Positions 44,279 through 53,962 are shown, counted from the stretch's first letter. The stretch: 64,000 nucleotides of DNA from Dolichospermum sp. FACHB-1091 (GCF_014697585.1 NZ_JACJSB010000001.1:186001-250000); one strand, 5' to 3'. The notes: generated by a model from the letters alone, not told the origin. Numbers and translations: made by a program.

Positions 44279-45142
44279 TTAGCTAGAGATGCGATGCACA
44301 GCAGGTAAAACAGTACGTTGGTAAAGATGGAACCGATCTCCGTAACTGAGGATATGTAGTCGTAAATTATGTACAGTCAAGGGTTCATTAGCACTAACAT
44401 TAGGTTCATTGGTATGGGTTAGTTCTGTTGGATCAACAATAGTAACACTACCTTTACCCATAACTTGCAACCAACCATCCCGTTCAAACACAGCACAAGT
44501 ATCTTCATCAATACCAATGCCTAAGCGATCAGGGTGAGAGGCGATAGCACTTACAAGTCTGCCCATGCGATTCCGGTTATGGAAATGCTGGTCAACTACC
44601 ACTTCAGGAATAAATCCTAAACCGGTTGCCATGTCCACCAGGGAACGATTGGGTGTTTCACCACTCCCACCACCAGCGATCATGTGATGACCCATTACGG
44701 CTGCTCCAGCGCTTGTACCTGCTAGAGTCAGTTGTCCGGCTCTCACCCGTTGGCGGATAATTTCCATGGCTGGGGTATCGGAGAGGACTCCACAAAGGCG
44801 CAGTTGGTCTCCTCCTGTCAAGAAGACACCACTACAGGCTTCGAGGGATGCTTTAATCTCAGGATTTTCGCATTGTTCCCGTTCACGAATGTCTAAAATT
44901 TCCACCTTTTCCGCACCCATTTCTTCAAAAATGCGGATATACCTACCACCAATAATGGCAGGCTCCCGGGAGGCTGATGGAATTATTGTAATATACGCCT
45001 TGTTACCGCCAGCACGAATAAAAAAAGTTCTCAGAATTTCTCGTCCATGAACCTTATCTTCTGCGCCTCCGATAACCATAACGGCGGTTTTAGTTGCTTG
45101 GGGTGTCCTCATTTCCAGCGATTTAACTTCTAACTGCGGCAT
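44279..45142 (-). CDS. cphB: Cyanophycinase
   Basis: A 287-residue peptidase of family S51. The nucleophile serine is in GTSAGAAVMGHHM, following VFLTGGDQLRLCG. The start at ATG 45142 (MPQLEVKSLEM) agrees with the family; an upstream ATG would add nine residues. It cuts cyanophycin to beta-Asp-Arg dipeptides. It precedes cphA, so the operon couples synthesis and breakdown. An NtcA-like promoter lies about 400 bp upstream (45535-45574). Confidence 0.96.
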   Translation of the reverse strand: MPQLEVKSLEMRTPQATKTAVMVIGGAEDKVHGREILRTFFIRAGGNKAYITIIPSASREPAIIGGRYIRIFEEMGAEKVEILDIREREQCENPEIKASLEACSGVFLTGGDQLRLCGVLSDTPAMEIIRQRVRAGQLTLAGTSAGAAVMGHHMIAGGGSGETPNRSLVDMATGLGFIPEVVVDQHFHNRNRMGRLVSAIASHPDRLGIGIDEDTCAVFERDGWLQVMGKGSVTIVDPTELTHTNEPNVSANEPLTVHNLRLHILSYGDRFHLYQRTVLPAVHRISS

Positions 45143-45534
45143 TGTGTTTCTGCTTGAGGGAGTCAACAACTTCAGGTTAATTGAACAAGGTTGGGTACTT
45201 GTTAATTTTCGCCTTTTGCTTGGTGTGAGAGGACACGGCTTGACTTACATGAGGCTTCAACTATGACATCATGTCCGTCTTTCTCATAGCCAGTGCCATT
45301 GTTTTTTACCTATCTACGACTTCTATAGGGCTTTTATAGTCCTCATACAACTACAATTCCTTTCTAGATTTAGGTTTTAGTAGGTTTTGACACTCTTACT
45401 TCTGATAGCGTAGCCATGGCTGGCTGGATGCATCCCGGAAGTTGTTAACATTAGTGGGATTATTAACTTAAATTTAGTGGTGACAATATTTAAACACAAT
45501 TTAAACACAAATCCAGTGATTAGAAAAACTTTTA

Positions 45535-45574
45535 ATTTTACCAAAGAACTAAAAGTTATGGTACTTTTAGATAC
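45535..45574 (-). promoter_or_regulatory. Candidate NtcA-activated promoter of cphB-cphA
   Basis: On the minus strand GTATCTAAAAGTAC (45574-45561) fits GTA-N8-TAC. Twenty bases further comes TAAAAT (45540-45535), a TAN3T -10. NtcA promoters usually have about 22 bases there. The start point would be near 45528, giving a leader of about 385 nt to cphB. The NtcA control of cph genes is known in Anabaena. The rest of 45143-45693 shows no gene. Confidence 0.5.
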
Positions 45575-45693
45575 TATTGGTAGATTTTTTCTTGATTTTA
45601 GCTATTTCTATGGCTTAGGCCAGTCTAGGCTATGAGTTATTGTGTTTGTTCAGTATCTACCACTAATATTAGTTCTATCGAATACGAATTACT

Positions 45694-46416
45694 GTGCGTT
45701 TTGATATAGTTACACTTTTTCCTGACTGTTTTACTTCAATTCTCCATTCTGGTTTATTGGGTAAGGCTTTAGCTAAACAGATTGCTCAGGTGCATCTGAC
45801 TAACCCCAGAGATTTTACCACGGATAAACACCACAAGGTAGATGATGAACCCTACGGCGGTGGGGTGGGAATGTTAATGAAGCCAGAACCTATTTTTGCT
45901 GCGGTGGAGTCTTTGCCAATTCTGCCCCGTCGAGATGTGATTTTCATGAGTCCCCAAGGACAAACGATTAACCAGCCCTTGCTGCGCGAATTAGCCACGA
46001 ATTACGACCAATTAGTTATCATCTGTGGTCACTATGAAGGAGTAGATGAAAGGGTACTAAATTTAGTGACTCGTGAGGTGTCTTTAGGAGATTTTATCCT
46101 GACTGGGGGTGAAATTCCTTCTATGGCTTTGATTAATGGTGTGATGCGTCTGTTACCGGGAACTGTGGGTAAGGAGGAATCTCTCAAAACTGAGAGTTTT
46201 GAAGAAAGTTTGTTAGATTTTCCCCAGTATACCCGTCCTGCTAATTTTCGCGGTTGGAAAGTTCCAGATGTGTTACTAAGTGGTAATCATGGTAAAATAG
46301 CCCGTTGGCGTTTTCAACAACAAGTTGAACGTACTGCTTTACGTCGTCCCGATTTACTGAAAAAATGGCAAGAAGAGAGGGAACAGGGAACAGGTAACGG
46401 GGAGAAGATTCCCTAA
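45694..46416 (+). CDS. trmD: tRNA (guanosine-37-N1)-methyltransferase TrmD
   Basis: A 240-residue SPOUT-fold enzyme starting at GTG 45694 (MRFDIVTLFPDCF). It has DDEPYGGGVGMLMKPEP, the knot loop IICGHYEGVDERVL and GDFILTGGEIPSMALINGVM-type motifs. It methylates N1 of G37 next to the anticodon, preventing frameshifts. The C-terminal ten residues (EREQGTGNGEKIP) are translated from a heptamer-type GGGAACAGGTAACGGGG repeat and are probably an addition. ispF follows 34 bp downstream, so the two are likely co-transcribed. Confidence 0.95.
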   Translation: MRFDIVTLFPDCFTSILHSGLLGKALAKQIAQVHLTNPRDFTTDKHHKVDDEPYGGGVGMLMKPEPIFAAVESLPILPRRDVIFMSPQGQTINQPLLRELATNYDQLVIICGHYEGVDERVLNLVTREVSLGDFILTGGEIPSMALINGVMRLLPGTVGKEESLKTESFEESLLDFPQYTRPANFRGWKVPDVLLSGNHGKIARWRFQQQVERTALRRPDLLKKWQEEREQGTGNGEKIP

Positions 46417-46450
46417 CTAACAACTAACTACTGACAACGGACAACTAACT

Positions 46451-46933
46451 ATGAACATCAGAATTGGTAATGGCTATGATATACACAGATTGGTGAGCGA
46501 TCGCCATTTAATTTTGGGCGGTATTCATATTCCCCATGAACTCGGTTTGTTAGGACACAGTGATGCTGATGTCCTCACTCATGCCATCATGGACGCAATG
46601 CTAGGAGCATTATCTTTAGGAGATATAGGCCATTATTTCCCCCCCACAGATCCCCAATGGAAAGGTGCTGATAGTCTTGTATTATTAAAACAGGTCAATC
46701 AGCTAATTCTTGATCAAGGTTGGAAAATCGGCAATATTGATTCTGTTGTGGTTGCTGAACGTCCCAAATTAAAACCTCATATTTCTAAAATGCGGGATAA
46801 ATTAGCAGCAGTTTTAGCAGTAGAACCAAATCAAATTGGTGTCAAGGCTACCACTAATGAGAAATTGGGACCGACGGGACGGGAAGAAGGGATTTGTGCT
46901 TATGCAGTGGTTTTGTTGGTGGCTGGTGATTGA
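46451..46933 (+). CDS. ispF: 2-C-methyl-D-erythritol 2,4-cyclodiphosphate synthase
   Basis: A 160-residue MEP-pathway enzyme. N-terminal [12 protein letters not shown] has the zinc D and H, and [19 protein letters not shown] and [12 protein letters not shown] are intact. The C-terminal [19 protein letters not shown] closes the active site. It makes MEcPP, en route to isoprenoids including the phytyl precursor used by chlP. It lies 34 bp after trmD. The short gap includes ACAACGGACAACTAACT heptamer-like repeats, so transcription coupling is uncertain. Confidence 0.96.
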   Translation: MNIRIGNGYDIHRLVSDRHLILGGIHIPHELGLLGHSDADVLTHAIMDAMLGALSLGDIGHYFPPTDPQWKGADSLVLLKQVNQLILDQGWKIGNIDSVVVAERPKLKPHISKMRDKLAAVLAVEPNQIGVKATTNEKLGPTGREEGICAYAVVLLVAGD

Positions 46934-47037
46934 ATTTTAGGCATTTATCTAATAAAACCATTCACTCATCATTGGCATTAAAATCAATGCTTGAAAACGA
47001 AAAATATATGCTTATTAATTGAGGAGAAAATCATACT

Positions 47038-47523
47038 ATGCTAAATCAAAACTTAGGAGATGTAGATATTCCCGATTTAATCGCTTTAGATAAACATGGA
47101 AACAGCATTCTGGTTGGTAAAATTAGAGGTTTTCCTTTTAAGTACCCACATAAACATATAGCAGATGATCTTTGGCGAATGATTGAAAACTGGCAAACCT
47201 CAGTAAGAAACAAAGTTGAATTTGCTATGTTTGTTGATTTAGAAGATATTCTTATCTTTAAATGGAATGGTCACAAATTTTCAGAAATTATCAATTTTAA
47301 TACAAATGAGGTTTTTAATCATTACGATTCAAGCTTCGGTAAAAAAAGGATATTTAGTCTGTATCTTACAGGACTTACGGAAGGCTGGATTCGTGATTTA
47401 GCTTATCATTGGAAATCAGAAACACCACCGAAATTTAAAGAAATTGCTGAAATTGGTTTGTTGCAGCTTTTAGAAGATGGAGATACTACAACCCTTAGTA
47501 AAGGGATGCCTTTAAACAGTTGA
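47038..47523 (+). CDS. Nuclease-like (PD-(D/E)XK-type?) small protein of a two-gene module
   Basis: A 161-residue soluble protein. The N-terminal GDVDIPDLIALDKHGNSILV resembles the beta-hairpin core of PD-(D/E)XK nucleases, where 'PDxIAxD ... ILVVEVKG' holds the metal residues. Here the last part reads ILVGKIRG, so the E-x-K pair is K28-x-R30 and the fold may be catalytically dead. A WRMIENWQTS helix and a FAMFVDLEDILIFKW strand follow. GTG of the PIN gene is 40 bp after its stop. I infer a functional pair and that this partner could act as antitoxin or adaptor. No characterised family is recognised with certainty. Confidence 0.55.
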   Translation: MLNQNLGDVDIPDLIALDKHGNSILVGKIRGFPFKYPHKHIADDLWRMIENWQTSVRNKVEFAMFVDLEDILIFKWNGHKFSEIINFNTNEVFNHYDSSFGKKRIFSLYLTGLTEGWIRDLAYHWKSETPPKFKEIAEIGLLQLLEDGDTTTLSKGMPLNS

Positions 47524-47563
47524 TAACTAATATAAATAACTTGCTATATCAAGGTGAATTAAA

Positions 47564-48193
47564 GTGATTATACTTTACATTGAAACTAATTTTTTGATGG
47601 CTGTTGCTAAAGGACAAGATTTAAAAGCAGTAGATTTATTGCAAGATATTCCTTCATCAATTCGTATAGTTATACCAGATATTTGTTATATTGAATCTCT
47701 GACTACATACAAAATAGATAAAAGAAAACGCTTAGATTTTCAAGAAGAAATGGATAAACAGATTAAGGAATTAAACCGTGATAAAACATCCGATTATGCT
47801 AGATTATTTATGGGTAATTTAGGTGAAGCGCGTATAAATAATGAACTATTGATTAATGATATTCAAGATAGACTTTTCACTACTATTGATCAGCTTCTGA
47901 ATAATTCAGAATTAATAAATTTAAATAAAAGTTTAATTCAGAATATTGCAGAAACAACTATTTTTCAAACAGAAGCATGGTTAGTTAAAAATGATATTAT
48001 GGATAATATAATATTACAATCTATCTTAGATCATGCCCAATTATATCCTCAAGAAGATAAAGCATTTATTAGTAATAACAGTAAAGACTTTGGTAAACCT
48101 GAAGTTCAATATGCTTTACGCAATGCTGGAATTAGGTATTTTACAATAACCCAGCATTTTCTCGACTGGTTTAACTCTCGTTCATTAACTTAA
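47564..48193 (+). CDS. PIN-domain-like putative RNase (large, DUF4935-type)
   Basis: A 209-residue protein starting at GTG 47564. MIILYIETNFLMAVAKG has E7 in place of the usual first PIN aspartate, followed by TNFLM as in PIN proteins. ICYIESL gives the second acid (E44), the D147-D156 region the third, and FISNNSKDF (D175) the fourth. Long inserted helices lie at 55-135. Toxin-like RNases of the VapC fold are expected to cut RNA. It follows the nuclease-like gene by 40 bp, so both are probably one unit, and the peptide-binding gene starts 25 bp downstream with its own signal. Confidence 0.6.
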   Translation: MIILYIETNFLMAVAKGQDLKAVDLLQDIPSSIRIVIPDICYIESLTTYKIDKRKRLDFQEEMDKQIKELNRDKTSDYARLFMGNLGEARINNELLINDIQDRLFTTIDQLLNNSELINLNKSLIQNIAETTIFQTEAWLVKNDIMDNIILQSILDHAQLYPQEDKAFISNNSKDFGKPEVQYALRNAGIRYFTITQHFLDWFNSRSLT

Positions 48194-48218
48194 AAATAAT
48201 TATTTAATTACCGAAACT

Positions 48219-50003
48219 ATGACATTAACTAAAACAATACTCAATTCCACCAAACGCTTTTTATTACTAATAACAATCATTGCTTTTACAGCAATGACAA
48301 TTACCGCTTGTAGTCCAACCAAATTAAAAACTAGCACCGCTAAAGTACCCCAATTAGTAACTAGTATTCTTAGTGATCCAAAAACATTTAATGCTGCGCT
48401 GAGTTCCGAATCACCAAATATTTTTGGTTACACTTATGAGGGATTATTAACTCAAAATCCCATTAACGGTAAAATAGAAGGAACATTAGCCGAATCTTGG
48501 GAAATATCAGAAGATAAAACGAAAATTACCTTTACTATGCGCGAAGGTTTAAAATGGTCAGACGGAGAACCATTAACAGTTGATGATGTCGTCTTTACCT
48601 ACAATGATATTTATCTAAATCAAAACATACCCACAGACACTAGAGATGTTTTAAGAGTGGGAAAAGATCGCAAATTACCAACAGTTAGAAAAATAGATAA
48701 TAAAAGAGTAGAATTTAGTGTACCTGAACCATTTAGACCTTTTTTACTGAGTACAGGAGCGCCTATTTTACCTGCTCATATCTTAGAAAAATCAGTCAAA
48801 ACCAAAAATAAAGATGGTAAACTAGAGTTTTTAAGTAAATGGGGTGTGGATACTCCTCCTGAAGAACTGATTGTTAATGGTCCTTACAAACTGGAAAGAT
48901 ATGATACAAGTCAACGGATAATTTTTCGTCGTAACCCCTATTATTGGCGTAAAGATGTTCAAGGTAAATCCCAACCATATATTGAACGGATAATTTGGCA
49001 AATTGTCGAATCAACTGATACTGCTTTACTTCAATTTCGCTCTGGAGATTTAGATGCTATTGGGGTTTCTCCTGATTATTTTTCTCTATTAAAAGTTCAA
49101 GAAAAACAAGGTAACTTTAAAATATATAATGGTGGTCTAAGTTCTGCTACTTCCTTTATATCTTTTAATTTAAATAAGGGAAAAAGAGATGGTAAACCCT
49201 TAGTTGATCCTATTAAATCTAAATGGTTTAATAATGTCCAATTTCGTCAAGCTGTAGCCTATGCTATTGATAGACAAACCATGTTAAACAATACTTTTCG
49301 TGGTTTAGGTAAACCTCAAAATTCTCCTATTTATGTTCAAAGTCCTTATTTTTTACCACCAGAAAAAGGCTTGAAGGTTTACACATATAATCCCGATAAA
49401 GCTAAACAATTACTACTACAGGCCGGATTCAAATATAATGACAAAAATCTCTTACTAGATGATCAAGGTAATGAGGTGAGATTTACATTATTAACAAATG
49501 CTGGGAATAAAATTCGGGAATCAATGGGTTCACAAATTAAACAAGATTTAAGTAAAATCGGTATTCAAGTAGATTTTGCACCTCTGGCTTGGAATGCTTT
49601 TATAGCCAAACTTTCTAATACTTTAGATTGGGATGCTTGTTTAATAGGCTTAACAGGGGGTTTAGAACCAAATGATGGTGCAAATGTGTGGTCACCTGAA
49701 GGAGGTTTACATATGTTTAATCAGAAACCTCAAGCCGGACAGAAACCAATTGAAGGGAGAGAAGTTACACCTTGGGAAATTAAAATTAATGATCTTTATA
49801 TTCAAGGAGCGCAAGAATTTGATGAAGAGAAAGTTAAAGAAATTTATTGGGAAAGTCAACAATTAACCCAGGAATATTTACCTTTTATTTATTTGGTTAA
49901 TTCCTACGCTATGTCCGCAATTCGGAACCGGTTTCAAGGTATCCAATTTTCTGCTCTTGGTGGTGCTTTTTGGAATATTCATGAAATTAAAGTTACGAAA
50001 TAG
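48219..50003 (+). CDS. ABC transporter substrate-binding lipoprotein (SBP_bac_5, peptide/nickel type)
   Basis: A 594-residue periplasmic binding protein. A basic-hydrophobic signal ends in the lipobox MTITAC (C31), so it is lipid-anchored. The body has the family features NGKIEGTLAESWEI, LKWSDGEPLTVDDVVFTY, VNGPYKLERYDTSQRIIFRR, NNVQFRQAVAYAIDR and QIKQDLSKIGIQVDF. These proteins deliver oligopeptides, or nickel in NikA-like members, to a permease. No permease or ATPase gene is adjacent. larB, for a nickel-pincer cofactor, follows 57 bp downstream, which makes a nickel ligand conceivable but unproved. Confidence 0.88.
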   Translation: MTLTKTILNSTKRFLLLITIIAFTAMTITACSPTKLKTSTAKVPQLVTSILSDPKTFNAALSSESPNIFGYTYEGLLTQNPINGKIEGTLAESWEISEDKTKITFTMREGLKWSDGEPLTVDDVVFTYNDIYLNQNIPTDTRDVLRVGKDRKLPTVRKIDNKRVEFSVPEPFRPFLLSTGAPILPAHILEKSVKTKNKDGKLEFLSKWGVDTPPEELIVNGPYKLERYDTSQRIIFRRNPYYWRKDVQGKSQPYIERIIWQIVESTDTALLQFRSGDLDAIGVSPDYFSLLKVQEKQGNFKIYNGGLSSATSFISFNLNKGKRDGKPLVDPIKSKWFNNVQFRQAVAYAIDRQTMLNNTFRGLGKPQNSPIYVQSPYFLPPEKGLKVYTYNPDKAKQLLLQAGFKYNDKNLLLDDQGNEVRFTLLTNAGNKIRESMGSQIKQDLSKIGIQVDFAPLAWNAFIAKLSNTLDWDACLIGLTGGLEPNDGANVWSPEGGLHMFNQKPQAGQKPIEGREVTPWEIKINDLYIQGAQEFDEEKVKEIYWESQQLTQEYLPFIYLVNSYAMSAIRNRFQGIQFSALGGAFWNIHEIKVTK

Positions 50004-50029
50004 TTAACTGTTGACTGAATAAGAGAACT

Positions 50030-50057
50030 CCAAAATCCAAAATCCAAAATCCAAAAT
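50030..50057. repeat. Heptamer tandem repeat (CCAAAAT x4) in the larB leader
   Basis: Four exact CCAAAAT units end 3 bp before the larB start codon and occupy the place of a Shine-Dalgarno site. Such heptamers are typical of Nostocales genomes. Confidence 0.85.
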
Positions 50058-50060
50058 CCC

Positions 50061-50846
50061 ATGACTCAACCCGAAAATTTGCGATCGCTCTTAGAAGCTG
50101 TCGCCAATGGTAAAATAACCCCAGAGATAGCCTTCGACTCCCTCAAAGATTTAGCCTATCAATCTGTAGGTGAGTTTGCTAAAATAGACCACCACCGTCA
50201 ATTAAGAACCGGTTTCCCGGAGGTAATTTGGGGGCCTGGTAAAACACCGGAACAAATTGCTCAAATTATGGAGGTCATGCGACATCGGACTTCTGTAGTA
50301 ATGGCTACTCGTATAGAACCTCAAGTATATTCCGCAATTCAAAAAAAAGTTAGAGGTATACAATATTATGAACAAGCTCGAATCTGTGCCATTGTTCCCT
50401 CGGTAATTGAAGTCAAATTTCCTGGTAAAATTGGCATTCTTTCCGCCGGTACTGCTGATTTAGCCGTTGCTGAAGAAGCGGCTGTCACCGCAGAACTTTC
50501 TGGTTTTTCTGTACAGCGTCTTTGGGATGTAGGTGTAGCAGGAATACACCGATTACTAAGTAACCGTCACTTGTTAGAATCAGCGTCAGTATTAATTGTT
50601 GTAGCGGGTATGGAAGGCGCTTTACCTAGTGTAGTAGCTGGTTTGACGGATTGTCCAGTGATTGCTGTTCCTACTAGTATTGGTTATGGTGCGAGTTTTT
50701 CCGGTTTAGCACCTTTATTAACAATGCTCAATTCTTGCGCTGCTGGTATAGGTGTGGTAAATATAGATAATGGCTTTGGTGCAGCGGTTTTAGCGGGACA
50801 AATTTTAAGAACTTCAGAAAAATTACGCTTGACAGCAGAAACATAG
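50061..50846 (+). CDS. larB: Nickel-pincer cofactor biosynthesis protein LarB
   Basis: A 261-residue AIRC/PurE-like protein. The start MTQPENLRSLLEAVANGKIT is normal. FAKIDHHRQLRTGFPEVIWG, the KIGILSAGTADLAVAEEAA loop, and VVAGMEGALPSVVAGL and IGYGASFSG identify LarB. It carboxylates and hydrolyses NaAD in making the nickel-pincer nucleotide of lactate racemase and related enzymes. larC and larE are not in the window, so partners are elsewhere or it serves another racemase. No Shine-Dalgarno is seen because of the heptamer repeat. Confidence 0.93.
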   Translation: MTQPENLRSLLEAVANGKITPEIAFDSLKDLAYQSVGEFAKIDHHRQLRTGFPEVIWGPGKTPEQIAQIMEVMRHRTSVVMATRIEPQVYSAIQKKVRGIQYYEQARICAIVPSVIEVKFPGKIGILSAGTADLAVAEEAAVTAELSGFSVQRLWDVGVAGIHRLLSNRHLLESASVLIVVAGMEGALPSVVAGLTDCPVIAVPTSIGYGASFSGLAPLLTMLNSCAAGIGVVNIDNGFGAAVLAGQILRTSEKLRLTAET

Positions 50847-50946
50847 TTAGATAAGAAGGTAAAATAGAATATAATTGCCGTATTTTCTACTTCATTAGCT
50901 ACTTTTACTATTTAATAGAATTTGTCAAGATTTTGCTTACAGTATT

Positions 50947-51159
50947 ATGAAAAACCTGAACGATTTACTATTGCCATTTATAGGCAATTTACACCAACAT
51001 ATCACTTTTCTGGCTAATTACAGTAATATTAAAGACCCAGACATTTTGGAGCAAATGCGACTTGGTTGGAATCACTTTGTCACAACTGGGCAAGTTTGGG
51101 CGTTGTTTATTGGTGTAGTTGTTGGTTATCTGTTCAAAAGTTTAAATAGTTTCGGCTAA
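50947..51159 (+). CDS. Small single-pass membrane protein, conserved in cyanobacteria
   Basis: A 70-residue protein: NLNDLLLPFIGNLHQHITFL amphipathic part, a short polar middle, and a membrane helix VWALFIGVVVGYLFKSL near the C-terminus. The start is ATG 50947. Function not recognised. It lies 100 bp after larB and 220 bp before argH on the same strand. The DNA between it and argH shows nothing I can name. Confidence 0.6.
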   Translation: MKNLNDLLLPFIGNLHQHITFLANYSNIKDPDILEQMRLGWNHFVTTGQVWALFIGVVVGYLFKSLNSFG

Positions 51160-51379
51160 ATAGATTTTAGATTTTGAATTGATTTTAGGAAAAATGTCTC
51201 ACAGTGTTTTCAAGGTTGCAAGCAAATATAATTTGATACTAAATAGGCAAAGTCAGCTTGCGTATATTAACAAAAAAACAAGGGTTTAAAACCCATAAAG
51301 ATGTATTCTCTATGTGTAAAGGCGGTTTCTACTGCCTGTTTTGTAGTGTCTACTATCACATTCTCCTCTATTCAGATTT

Positions 51380-52768
51380 ATGACCGAAAAACAAACTTGG
51401 AGTCAGCGGTTCGAGTCCGCGCTACATCCGGCGATCGCTCGTTTTAATGCCAGTATAGGTTTTGATATCGAACTGATCAAATATGACATTACTGGTTCTC
51501 AAGCCCATGCTAAAATGTTAGCTCACACTGGGATAATTTCCTATGAAGAAGGGGAAATACTATTTACAGGTTTAGAACAAATTCGTCAAGAATACGACCA
51601 GGGACAATTTCAGCCCGGTATTGACTCCGAAGATGTGCATTTTGCTGTAGAAAAGCGACTAACGGAAATCGTCGGGAATGTCGGTAAAAAACTACATACA
51701 GCCCGTTCTCGCAATGATCAAGTAGGTACTGATACTAGATTATATCTTCGTGATCAAATTCGGAAAATTCGCCAGCAATTGCGGGAGTTTCAAGGGGTTA
51801 TACTTGATATAGCCGAAAAAAATGTAGAAACGCTGATTCCTGGTTATACCCACCTGCAACGGGCTCAACCCGTGAGTTTAGCACATCATTTACTAGCATA
51901 CTTTCAGATGGCACAACGGGACTGGGAAAGGTTAGCAGACGTTTATAGCCGAGTGAATATCTCCCCTTTGGGTTGTGGTGCTTTAGCGGGAACAACTTTT
52001 CCTATTGACCGCCACTATACAGCAAAATTATTGCATTTTGATCGCGTTTATGCTAATAGCTTAGATGGAGTGAGCGATCGAGATTTCGCCATAGAATTTC
52101 TCTGTGCTGCTAGTATAATCATGGTTCACCTCAGCCGTCTTTCGGAAGAAGTAATTTTGTGGGCTTCGGAAGAATTTCGTTTTGTCACTCTCAAAGATAG
52201 CTGTGCCACAGGTTCTAGCATTATGCCCCAAAAGAAAAACCCCGACGTACCAGAATTAGTCAGAGGGAAAACGGGGCGGGTATTTGGTCATTTACAAGCC
52301 ATGTTAGTGATTATGAAGGGTTTACCACTGGCTTATAATAAAGACCTACAGGAGGATAAAGAAGGTATCTTTGACAGCGTGAACACAGTTAAAGCCTGTT
52401 TAGAGGCGATGACAATTTTACTGCAAGAAGGTTTAGAATTTCGTCATCAGCGATTAGCAACAGCGGTGACAGAGGATTTTGCTAATGCTACAGATGTAGC
52501 AGATTATCTTGCAGCCCGTGGTGTACCCTTTCGAGAAGCTTATAATATTGTCGGTAAAGTCGTGAAAACCAGTATTGCTGCCGGTAAACTACTTAAAGAT
52601 TTGCACTTAGAAGAGTGGCAAGAAATTCATCCTGCCTTTGCAGCGGATATTTATGAAGCCATAGCCCCTCGTCAAGTTGTTGCAGCCCGCAATAGCTATG
52701 GAGGCACAGGCTTTGTTCAAGTTAGAGAGGCTATTATTAATGCCCGGACTCAACTCAGCGGAAAATAA
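51380..52768 (+). CDS. argH: Argininosuccinate lyase
   Basis: A 462-residue member of the fumarase/aspartase superfamily. It has [20 protein letters not shown], the [19 protein letters not shown] region and the signature [15 protein letters not shown]. The catalytic serine of the flexible loop is in that signature. It forms arginine and fumarate, so it feeds the arginine that cphA polymerises. It stands alone; GGTAATT heptamers follow. Confidence 0.96.
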   Translation: MTEKQTWSQRFESALHPAIARFNASIGFDIELIKYDITGSQAHAKMLAHTGIISYEEGEILFTGLEQIRQEYDQGQFQPGIDSEDVHFAVEKRLTEIVGNVGKKLHTARSRNDQVGTDTRLYLRDQIRKIRQQLREFQGVILDIAEKNVETLIPGYTHLQRAQPVSLAHHLLAYFQMAQRDWERLADVYSRVNISPLGCGALAGTTFPIDRHYTAKLLHFDRVYANSLDGVSDRDFAIEFLCAASIIMVHLSRLSEEVILWASEEFRFVTLKDSCATGSSIMPQKKNPDVPELVRGKTGRVFGHLQAMLVIMKGLPLAYNKDLQEDKEGIFDSVNTVKACLEAMTILLQEGLEFRHQRLATAVTEDFANATDVADYLAARGVPFREAYNIVGKVVKTSIAAGKLLKDLHLEEWQEIHPAFAADIYEAIAPRQVVAARNSYGGTGFVQVREAIINARTQLSGK

Positions 52769-52786
52769 TTTTTAATTCAGGGAGTG

Positions 52787-52849
52787 GGTAATGGGTAATG
52801 GGTAATTGGTAATTGGTAATTGGTAATTGGTAATTGGTAATTGGTAATT
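52787..52849. repeat. Nine heptamers GGTAATT/GGTAATG in tandem
   Basis: Two GGTAATG then seven GGTAATT units, exact. It starts 18 bp past the argH stop. Related TTACCCA-type runs occur near 58979-59018. Confidence 0.9.
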
Positions 52850-52895
52850 CACCTTTTACAACGGACAACTGACAACGGACAACTGACATAAATAA

Positions 52896-52915
52896 GGGTG
52901 TACTAGTGTACACCC
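52896..52915. terminator. Hairpin between argH and the small basic protein gene
   Basis: GGGTGTAC (52896-52903) and GTACACCC (52908-52915) flank a TAGT loop; AAAAA follows on the plus strand. It separates convergent genes and may serve both. Confidence 0.55.
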
Positions 52916-52957
52916 CAAAAATTCAAAATATGAAAGAGTAAAATTTAACCAGATACA

Positions 52958-53131
52958 TTAATCAGCAGCATCCATTGCTGCTGCCCCTGTGCCTTCGTCC
53001 TCTTCACTCTTGGGCGATCTTTGCTGGAATCTTCTGCCCATTCTCCCTGTAGTAGTCCGTTTACGAAACTTTCTGGCGTAGGCCTGGTTTCGTAGCGCCT
53101 TCTCTTTCTTCGGGTTACGGCGCTTTGCCAT
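52958..53131 (-). CDS. Small basic cyanobacterial protein (57 aa)
   Basis: From ATG 53131 it reads MAKRRNPKKEKALRNQAYAR, KFRKRTTTGRMGRR, then an acidic tail SEEDEGTGAAAMDAAD. GAGGTG stands at normal distance upstream, so the ATG 24 bases earlier is rejected. The basic N-terminal half suggests RNA or ribosome binding. I know it only as a conserved cyanobacterial small protein. Confidence 0.7.
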   Translation of the reverse strand: MAKRRNPKKEKALRNQAYARKFRKRTTTGRMGRRFQQRSPKSEEDEGTGAAAMDAAD

Positions 53132-53371
53132 ATTCACCTCATGAATAAACAACAAAAAATTGGCATCTAGGCATGACTTAGGCCATATTAGCTACCGATA
53201 TTATTGATATACTTTTTTAGCCTAGTGCTGCAATCAATACACTTTGAATAGCATACCATTATATCTTACTAAAAATCCTGATGTCAAGCTAAATTTGGGT
53301 AGGTAATTAGGTAATAGGTAGAATAGGTAGTTCTGGGCTGGTTTGATGTTGTAATATAAGATGAGGAAATT

Positions 53372-53872
53372 TTGACCTTGAACATTCTTATTTTTTTTAC
53401 GTCAATGATTCAGTCCCCACGTAGCTTATGGCACTTTGGGCAAACTATACTGGGTATTATATTTCGCCATCCAATTACGGGTACAAGCATTATCCCTATT
53501 TTACCTGATGGTCAAATTGTGTTAATTAGAAGAAAGGATGATGGTTGTTGGTCATTACCGGGTGGTATGGTGGATTGGGGAGAAGATGTTCCCCATGCAG
53601 TCCGTCGGGAGTTAATGGAGGAAACAGGGCTAGAATTAGTCAAAATTGGCCGTTTAGTAGGAGTTTACTCCTCACCAGATCGTGATCCTCGTATTCATTC
53701 TATCTGTATTGCTGTGGAAGCCGAAGTCGCAGGAAAAATGACCATCAAAGATAGTTTAGAAGTTATGGAAATTCAGGCTTTTCCCCTTAGTTCTCTACCA
53801 CAACCAGATATGTCTCATGATCATTCTCGTCAGTTACAAGACTATTTAAGTGGCTTAACAACTCTTGCGTAA
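53372..53872 (+). CDS. NUDIX hydrolase
   Basis: A 166-residue pyrophosphohydrolase. The Nudix box is canonical: G-G-M-V-D-W-G-E then x7 then RRELMEETGLEL. Upstream DGCWSLPGG and downstream VGVYSSPDRDPRIHS are typical. TTG 53372 has GAGG five bases upstream; ATG 53405 (MIQSPRSLWHFG) is the alternative. The N-terminal ~30 residues are extra. The substrate is not evident: likely a nucleoside diphosphate derivative. It stands between convergent and same-strand neighbours with no clear operon. Confidence 0.85.
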   Translation: MTLNILIFFTSMIQSPRSLWHFGQTILGIIFRHPITGTSIIPILPDGQIVLIRRKDDGCWSLPGGMVDWGEDVPHAVRRELMEETGLELVKIGRLVGVYSSPDRDPRIHSICIAVEAEVAGKMTIKDSLEVMEIQAFPLSSLPQPDMSHDHSRQLQDYLSGLTTLA

Positions 53873-53962
53873 AAGATGGAAAATTGAAGATTTTGGATTT
53901 GAAAATTAAATCCAAAGTCTATTAATTAGAAATTACAAAAATGAGTAAATGAGTAAAGTAAA

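Noticed and set aside
52787-52849. Possible CRISPR-like tandem array
   Set aside because: Units are 7 bp with no spacers; it is a simple heptamer repeat.
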